Assembly: GCF_938045225.1 (NCBI RefSeq)
Contig: NZ_CALINL010000054.1
Location: 1 to 9,205 of the forward strand
Source: an uncultured Campylobacter sp.
GTDB lineage: Bacteria > Campylobacterota > Campylobacteria > Campylobacterales > Campylobacteraceae
Direction: 5' to 3'
DNA length: 9,205 bases
The notes under the pieces are model-generated. The model was not told where the DNA came from. It worked only from the letters and a program-made list of their open reading frames with translations, and ran no database searches. Below are positions 6,362 through 9,205 of this stretch, in pieces; positions within the stretch are counted from its first letter, which is position 1, and each line of letters begins with the position of its first letter. The translations under genes were made by a program, and so were the position numbers.

Positions 6362-7006
6362 ATGGCGGCAATAGGCGAAGCCACGCAAGATAAAATCAAA
6401 AAAGGGACGGAGGTAATAGGCGAACTTCAAAATCATTTTTTCTTTGACACAAACGGTAACTATTTAAAATTTGATGTCGAGTGTGACGGCACAAAAATGG
6501 GGATCAAAAACCTTTTAGACGACATTACGGACGGAAAAACAGATATTAGTTTTTCGGCGGCGGATTTTGCGCCTTATCATATTTTCTTATTTCACGAGAC
6601 TTCTAAAAAAGAGATGTGTAATATCTTTTATTCTTTTTTTCAAGAGTGTTTTCATAAAAAGGCGCAAACCAAGCCCTACGACGTATTAAGATATGAAAAC
6701 TATCTTAAGGGGATAGATTTTTTAAAAATGGCACTAGAGGCGCAATATTTAGAAAGAAGCTATTTTACATTTGACCCAAGCGGAGAGGGCGCAGAATACC
6801 GCGCGGCTTATGCGTTAATGGAGCTAAAAGAAGCAGCGGACGAATATTTTAAAGAATTTCAAGATACAGCGAATAGATACAACACAAGCACGAAAATAGC
6901 AAGTATCAAAGAAAATTTTAAAAGCCGTATATTGAGACTAGCCGAAATTTATCAACTCTCGTTAAGTAGCACCGAAAAAAAGACAAGGCATTGGCGGGGA
7001 AAATAA
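6362..7006 (+). CDS. Hypothetical protein directly downstream of the integrase
   Basis: A 214-residue soluble protein that I do not recognise. Its ATG follows the integrase TGA without a gap, and AAGGGG at 6351-6356 serves as SD inside the integrase end, so the two are translated from one message. The N-terminal half is mixed and aromatic-rich (HFFFDTNGNYLKFDVEC, then FAPYHIFLFHETSKKE). The C-terminal half is helical and charged (ALMELKEAADEYFKEFQDTANRY). There is no signal peptide, membrane segment or catalytic motif. It is more AT-rich than the integrase, hinting at a separate origin. Its position suggests an island function, such as cargo or a defence/addiction factor, but nothing in the sequence shows which. 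Confidence 0.75.
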   Translation: MAAIGEATQDKIKKGTEVIGELQNHFFFDTNGNYLKFDVECDGTKMGIKNLLDDITDGKTDISFSAADFAPYHIFLFHETSKKEMCNIFYSFFQECFHKKAQTKPYDVLRYENYLKGIDFLKMALEAQYLERSYFTFDPSGEGAEYRAAYALMELKEAADEYFKEFQDTANRYNTSTKIASIKENFKSRILRLAEIYQLSLSSTEKKTRHWRGK

Positions 7007-7072
7007 TAAAACATTTAGGCATAAAAGAGACTGAAACGGACGATTAGGGAAAATTTTCCTAAGACACTACAC

Positions 7073-7093
7073 GCCCCTATTTTAGGGGCTTTA
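7073..7093 (+). terminator. Terminator-like hairpin after the 214-residue gene
   Basis: GCCCCTA-TTT-TAGGGGC forms a perfect 7-bp stem with a 3-base loop, followed by TTTACT. The T tract is short, so termination may be partial. It lies 67 bases after the stop codon and before the AlpA promoter region. Confidence 0.6.
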
Positions 7094-7222
7094 CTCCATT
7101 TTAATGTATTCACTTTTTTAACAATTTTACTCCAAAATCTCAAAAATACCCGATACTTTAGGAAAAAAATACCTTTGCGCTTTTCTCTAAAACCCGCGAT
7201 AATTTTCCCCATATTTATTCAA

Positions 7223-7258
7223 GTGCGCACGCGGATAAATAATATCACTAGTAAGGAG
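7223..7258 (+). promoter_or_regulatory. Candidate operator, -10 and SD for the AlpA operon
   Basis: A GTGCGCAC palindrome (7223-7230) lies just upstream of TAATAT (7240-7245), a possible -10, and AAGGAG (7253-7258), a strong SD eight bases before the ATG at 7267. The palindrome would suit a repressor or the AlpA-like protein itself. The SD is clear; the -10 and operator are inferred. Confidence 0.4.
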
Positions 7259-7266
7259 TTTTTATT

Positions 7267-7458
7267 ATGAACCCATTAATCATAAAGAACAACACGCTAA
7301 GCCCGAAAGAAACGGCGCAGTATTTAGGCATTTCGACAGCTACGTTATGGCGTTTTATGAAACGCGACGATTTCCCGAAGCCTAAACGCTTAACCGGACG
7401 CACAATACGCTTTTTAAAGAGCGAGCTAGACGCCTATTTACAAGATAGGAGCGCGTAA
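7267..7458 (+). CDS. AlpA-family excisionase-like regulator
   Basis: A 63-residue protein that is almost entirely one MerR-like winged helix-turn-helix: LSPKETAQYLGISTATLWRFM (helix-turn-helix, about residues 12-32), then DDFPKPKRLTGRTIRFLKSELDAYLQDR, the wing and last helix typical of AlpA/excisionase-like proteins (HTH_17). Such proteins bind near attachment sites or promoters of P4-type elements and control integrase expression or bend DNA for excision. It is the first gene of a four-gene operon and carries the best SD of the group. Its last codons (AGG AGC GCG) contain the SD of the next gene. Family assignment is firm; whether it acts as regulator or excision factor here is inference. 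Confidence 0.88.
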   Translation: MNPLIIKNNTLSPKETAQYLGISTATLWRFMKRDDFPKPKRLTGRTIRFLKSELDAYLQDRSA

Positions 7459-7459
7459 G

Positions 7460-7918
7460 ATGAAAGCGCTTAAAGACGATAACGAAGCGAGGCTATACGG
7501 GCGTTTTTATGCCCGTTTATCCAAATACCCCGAGATTAAGGCGATTTACGCGCAGACGGACGAGCAGGAGCGAAGCGAGTATCGCGAAGGCGTGATTAAA
7601 GCCCTTTGCGTAGCCTTTGATTTATTCGAGGAGCGCGAAACGGAGCTAAATCAAAAGAGTATCGGCCAAATAGCGCGAGAGTGCAAAGAGATAAAAAGTG
7701 CGCCCGAACTTTACGTAAAAATGCTAAAAGAGTGCTACCCCGATATTTATCTCAAACATTTACAAGACGAGCAAAGCGGAGACGATACGGCAAATTTTAA
7801 GCCCGTAGCCTTTGATTTGTTTTGCGCTTTGACCGAGCAGGCAAGAGAGCTAAACGCATTACGAGACGAGAACCGACGGCTAATAGAAATCTTTTTTGTC
7901 AATAGGAGCGCACGATGA
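7460..7918 (+). CDS. Hypothetical helical protein, AlpA operon gene 2
   Basis: A 152-residue, charged, largely helical soluble protein with no recognised family. It starts one base after the AlpA stop, with SD AGGAG at 7447-7451 inside the AlpA gene, so the two are translationally coupled. The motif VAFDLF occurs twice (AFDLF at residues 52-56 and 117-121), encoded by an identical 15-nt stretch (7609-7623 and 7804-7818) in the same frame, which suggests an internal duplication. The end (ALTEQARELNALRDENRRLIEIFF, starting near residue 123) could form a coiled coil. The next gene carries a similar AYDLF segment. There is no catalytic motif, signal peptide or membrane helix. A regulatory or DNA-associated role in the island is possible but not shown. 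Confidence 0.75.
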   Translation: MKALKDDNEARLYGRFYARLSKYPEIKAIYAQTDEQERSEYREGVIKALCVAFDLFEERETELNQKSIGQIARECKEIKSAPELYVKMLKECYPDIYLKHLQDEQSGDDTANFKPVAFDLFCALTEQARELNALRDENRRLIEIFFVNRSAR

Positions 7919-8145
7919 ATAAGCTAGTATTTACACCTAGCAAACTTTGCTTTAGCGCAAGCGATGAGGTTATGCTAAAGGCTTTTAAAAAGCATTTGCA
8001 CGCTTACAAAGTGGCGAGCTTAGACGGCGTCGCCCAACCTTTGCTAGATTGCGCTTATGATTTATTTCACATCGTGCAGACGCAGAGTAGGAGCATAAAA
8101 GAGCTAGAAATAAAAGCAGGCATAAGAGAGGAGGATAACCGATGA
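7915..8145 (+). CDS. Hypothetical small protein, AlpA operon gene 3
   Basis: A 76-residue protein of unknown function. It overlaps the previous gene by ATGA (7915-7918), with SD AGGAG at 7904-7908, and the next gene by ATGA as well, so it is tightly coupled on both sides. The segment CAYDLFHIVQTQSRSIKEL (from residue 46) resembles the AFDLF...EQARELNAL segment at the end of gene 2, so the two may share a helical module. The N-terminus is basic (SKLCF...KAFKKHLHAYK). No known domain is recognised. Confidence 0.72.
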   Translation: MNKLVFTPSKLCFSASDEVMLKAFKKHLHAYKVASLDGVAQPLLDCAYDLFHIVQTQSRSIKELEIKAGIREEDNR

Positions 8146-8384
8146 GAGCGCAGACGGTAAAAAAGCAAATTTTAAAAAAGATGATAGCAAGAGATGAACC
8201 GATAAGGGCGTGCAATATCACGGCTAGCAACCAAAACGTTTATTTGATACAGCTAGAGCGCGCAGGCATTATTAGCCGTAAATGGCACGACGGGCAAGGC
8301 TACAAAATAGCCTATTTTAAAGACGATGAGCAAAGAAAAAAGGCTATTGAGTGGCTAAAAGCGCGAGGCGTTAAAGTAGCATAA
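8142..8384 (+). CDS. Small winged-helix-like protein, AlpA operon gene 4
   Basis: An 80-residue basic protein. The start overlaps the previous stop (ATGA, 8142-8145) and has a perfect AGGAGG SD at 8129-8134, the strongest in the operon. The order of elements reads as a winged helix: helix TVKKQILKKMIAR, helix IRACNITA, recognition-type helix NVYLIQLERAGII, then a wing SRKWHDGQGYKIAYFK and a last helix RKKAIEWLKARG. Small proteins of this shape in phage and island operons usually bind DNA as regulators. Specificity is unknown. It is the last clear gene; a strong hairpin follows within 15 bases. Confidence 0.75.
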   Translation: MRAQTVKKQILKKMIARDEPIRACNITASNQNVYLIQLERAGIISRKWHDGQGYKIAYFKDDEQRKKAIEWLKARGVKVA

Positions 8385-8397
8385 ATCAAAGAATTTT

Positions 8398-8433
8398 AGG
8401 GCGGTCAAGCCAAGCGAAGTTTAACCGCCCTTT
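8398..8433 (+). terminator. Terminator hairpin closing the AlpA operon
   Basis: AGGGCGGT (8398-8405) pairs perfectly with ACCGCCCT (8424-8431) around an 18-base loop, followed by TTT. It lies 13 bases after the last stop. Its right arm is also the first part of a direct repeat found again at 8715. Confidence 0.7.
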
Positions 8434-8447
8434 GGATGTTAAAACGT
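8422..8447 (+). repeat. Direct repeat, copy 1
   Basis: The 16-nt sequence TAACCGCCCTTTGGAT followed by GTT-AAAACGT. Copy 2 at 8715-8741 has the same 16 nt followed by ATTTAAAACGT, so the two differ by one substitution and one extra T. The copies lie 293 bases apart (start to start) and bracket one open frame. Confidence 0.85.
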
Positions 8448-8736
8448 GGAAATACTACCTCAAATTACCCAAATACTAGCTGAAACGCCTAGCATAGCCA
8501 TAGACACCATACGCGCGAGTTTCCTAAAAAACAAAAGGCGCGGGAGAGGGAATATCAAAATAACATACATTTCTATCTGTTGCAAAATGCAACAGGTAAC
8601 GCAAAGCAAACTTTTTGGACAAAAAAGCATTCTCACGCTAGGCTTTAAATTAACCGAAACTCCGCAGACGATTTTACTCAAGGGCTTTGCGAGCCATTTT
8701 ATCCTAAACGGCAGTAACCGCCCTTTGGATATTTAA
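8446..8736 (+). CDS. Doubtful 96-codon frame between the direct repeats
   Basis: The frame runs from a GTG at 8446-8448 to TAA 8734-8736. Codon choice looks like the neighbouring genes, and a stretch such as ILAETPSIAIDTIRASFLKNK reads like real protein, with a basic patch KNKRRGRG next. Against it: there is no SD, the only start is a GTG lying at the end of repeat copy 1, and no family is recognised. The frame just upstream (8381-8473) is also open, reads FNRPLDVKTWKYYLKL and ends at TAG, and is one base out of phase, so this may be the broken remains of a longer gene. The last residues NRPLDI come from repeat copy 2. Confidence 0.3.
   Translation: MEILPQITQILAETPSIAIDTIRASFLKNKRRGRGNIKITYISICCKMQQVTQSKLFGQKSILTLGFKLTETPQTILLKGFASHFILNGSNRPLDI
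8577..8595. repeat. Perfect 8-bp inverted repeat CTGTTGCA-aaa-TGCAACAG
   Basis: The arms (8577-8584 and 8588-8595) are exact and the spacer is three bases. No U tract follows, so it is not a terminator. It could be an operator or a strong RNA hairpin. Confidence 0.75.
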
Positions 8737-8741
8737 AACGT
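8715..8741 (+). repeat. Direct repeat, copy 2
   Basis: Matches copy 1 (8422-8447) over 16 identical bases plus the AAAACGT end. It lacks the GGGCGGT left arm present before copy 1, so it does not form the same hairpin. Confidence 0.85.
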
Positions 8742-8784
8742 ATTAGCGGAGGGGCAATATTATACCGCGACCCACAAAAATAAA

Positions 8785-8822
8785 ATAGCAAAAATTTGCC
8801 GATTTTTTGACTTTTTTGCTAT
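8785..8822 (-). terminator. AT-rich hairpin, possible minus-strand terminator
   Basis: ATAGCAAAAA (8785-8794) pairs perfectly with TTTTTGCTAT (8813-8822) around 18 bases. Read on the minus strand, the stem is followed by TTTATTTTTG, which would act as a U tract. This would stop transcription coming from the right. The stem is mostly A-T, so it is weak. Confidence 0.4.
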
Positions 8823-8960
8823 CAAAATTTCGCCGATTTTTAACGTGGTTACCTACGCACAACGCCCCCCGCTTCCCGGGATAGGGCTTGCTAGGATGCG
8901 CTTGGCTCTGCCGCGTTTCCCATAGGCTGGGAAAATAAACGCTCGTTTGCGCCGATTTTC
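8798..8960 (+). repeat. Three copies of a GCCGATTTT motif
   Basis: GCCGATTTTTT (8798-8808), CGCCGATTTTT (8831-8841) and GCGCCGATTTTC (8949-8960). The first two are 33 bases apart and both follow an AAAATTT, giving a longer imperfect repeat. Iteron-like, but only three copies. Confidence 0.5.
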
Positions 8961-9024
8961 GTTTTTATTTTTGGGAAGCGCGGGCGGCTACGTCGGTCGC
9001 CTCGTACGCGGAATGCCCCGCGCT
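8870..9024. repeat. Cluster of inverted repeats in GC-rich DNA
   Basis: CGCTTCCC (8870-8877) pairs with GGGAAGCG (8973-8980). Inside that lies TTTCCCA-TAGGC-TGGGAAA (8916-8934). Next, and competing for a few of the same bases, AGCGCGGG (8977-8984) pairs with CCCGCGCT (9017-9024). A small TATTG-CCCCC-CAATA hairpin follows (9027-9041). All arms are exact. Confidence 0.6.
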
Positions 9025-9205
9025 ATTATTGCCCCCCAATATCGCGCGTTGCCTGCCCATACTACGCTATCGTCCGCGCTTGTTGTCGCTGCCCCATTAC
9101 CTGTCTCCCAATAATGTTTCACGGAGAAAAATTTGGGCACGTGCCCTCTACTAACGCCTTGCGAGCTCATATCAAAAAAATTATCATTATGCCTTTAAAG
9201 TTGAT

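Larger units (their letters stand above)
7007..7266. other. Spacer before the AlpA operon with palindromes
   Basis: This 260-bp gap separates two transcription units. It holds a near-perfect inverted repeat TTAGG-GAAAATTTTC-CTAA (7044-7062), a terminator-like hairpin (7073-7089), and an 8-bp palindrome GTGCGCAC (7223-7230) just before the AlpA promoter zone. A minus-strand open frame (7015-7212) has no SD and a composition unlike a protein. I see no RNA gene. Confidence 0.55.
8742..9205. other. 464-bp stretch without a recognisable gene, AT-rich then GC-rich and structured
   Basis: An SD-like GGAGGGG (8748-8754) has no ATG in range. AT-rich DNA follows, with repeats of GCCGATTTT, then a GC-rich part (about 8861-9110) with runs of six Cs (8865-8870, 9032-9037) and several inverted repeats. 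Short frames exist on both strands (8988-9170 minus has 60 codons), but none has an SD or a recognised product. A plus-strand frame is open from 8895 to the window edge. The stretch could hold a structured RNA, an origin, or a decayed gene. Confidence 0.5.

Noticed and set aside
7015..7212. Minus-strand 65-codon frame before AlpA
   Set aside because: No SD; it runs through the terminator-like hairpin and promoter spacer.
7985..8230. Minus-strand 81-codon hydrophobic frame
   Set aside because: Mirror of two coupled genes with good SDs; its hydrophobicity comes from reading charged helices in reverse.
8460..8681. Minus-strand 73-codon frame
   Set aside because: No SD, and codon choice favours the plus-strand frame over the same DNA.
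8398..8741. CRISPR array
   Set aside because: Only two imperfect repeat copies, 293 bases apart, with no regular spacer length and no cas genes.
8860..8905. Second copy of the ssrA end (attR)
   Set aside because: CCCCCCGCTTCCC looks briefly like CCCCCTCGCTTCC, but the T-loop, TTCGATC and CCA end are missing, so it is not an attachment copy.
8988..9170. Minus-strand 60-codon frame in the GC-rich stretch
   Set aside because: No SD and no recognised product; several frames are open here simply because GC-rich DNA has few stops.

Overview
The window looks like chromosomal DNA from a Campylobacter species of the higher-GC oral/intestinal type (the C. showae, C. rectus, C. curvus, C. concisus side of the genus). 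The signs are the many AAATTT words between genes, a tmRNA whose tag reads ANNVNYAPAYAKAA (very close to the known C. jejuni tag ANNVKFAPAYAKAA), the Helicobacter/Campylobacter-style cysteine-rich Sel1 protein, and the codon choice. The species placement is inference; no 16S or other decisive marker is present.

Left half (1-4569), ordinary chromosome. The end of an unidentified gene (1-93) is followed by a small lipoprotein gene with its own promoter and a strong terminator. Three genes then lie on the minus strand: ruvB (Holliday-junction helicase motor), a secreted Sel1/Hcp-like protein with seven cysteine pairs, and panB (pantothenate synthesis). AAATTT-rich spacers without convincing genes separate them. 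Divergent from panB is a short orphan HPt phosphotransfer protein. Next comes ssrA (tmRNA, 4570-4927), complete and with its own promoter.

Right half (4928-9205), accessory DNA. A P4-type tyrosine integrase with an N-terminal arm-binding domain starts about 220 bases after the ssrA CCA end and reads away from it. This is the standard layout of a genomic island inserted into the 3' end of ssrA, so the ssrA 3' end should be the left attachment site. The right attachment copy is not in the window. The integrase is broken by a one-base shift near 5817-5822, yet its catalytic residues are all still encoded. An uncharacterised 214-residue protein follows it directly. After a terminator-like hairpin comes a compact operon: an AlpA-like regulator and three small proteins with SD sequences inside the preceding gene and ATGA overlaps. 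The last of these looks like a winged helix. A strong hairpin closes the operon.

Beyond 8385 nothing is recognisable as a known gene. A roughly 27-bp imperfect direct repeat (8422-8447 and 8715-8741) brackets a doubtful 96-codon frame that holds a perfect CTGTTGCA/TGCAACAG palindrome. After it come AT-rich repeats of GCCGATTTT and a GC-rich segment (about 8861-9120) full of inverted repeats. That segment could be a structured RNA, a replication or transfer origin, or the remains of a gene. The least explained material, and the best place to look for something new, is the AlpA operon plus 8398-9205.
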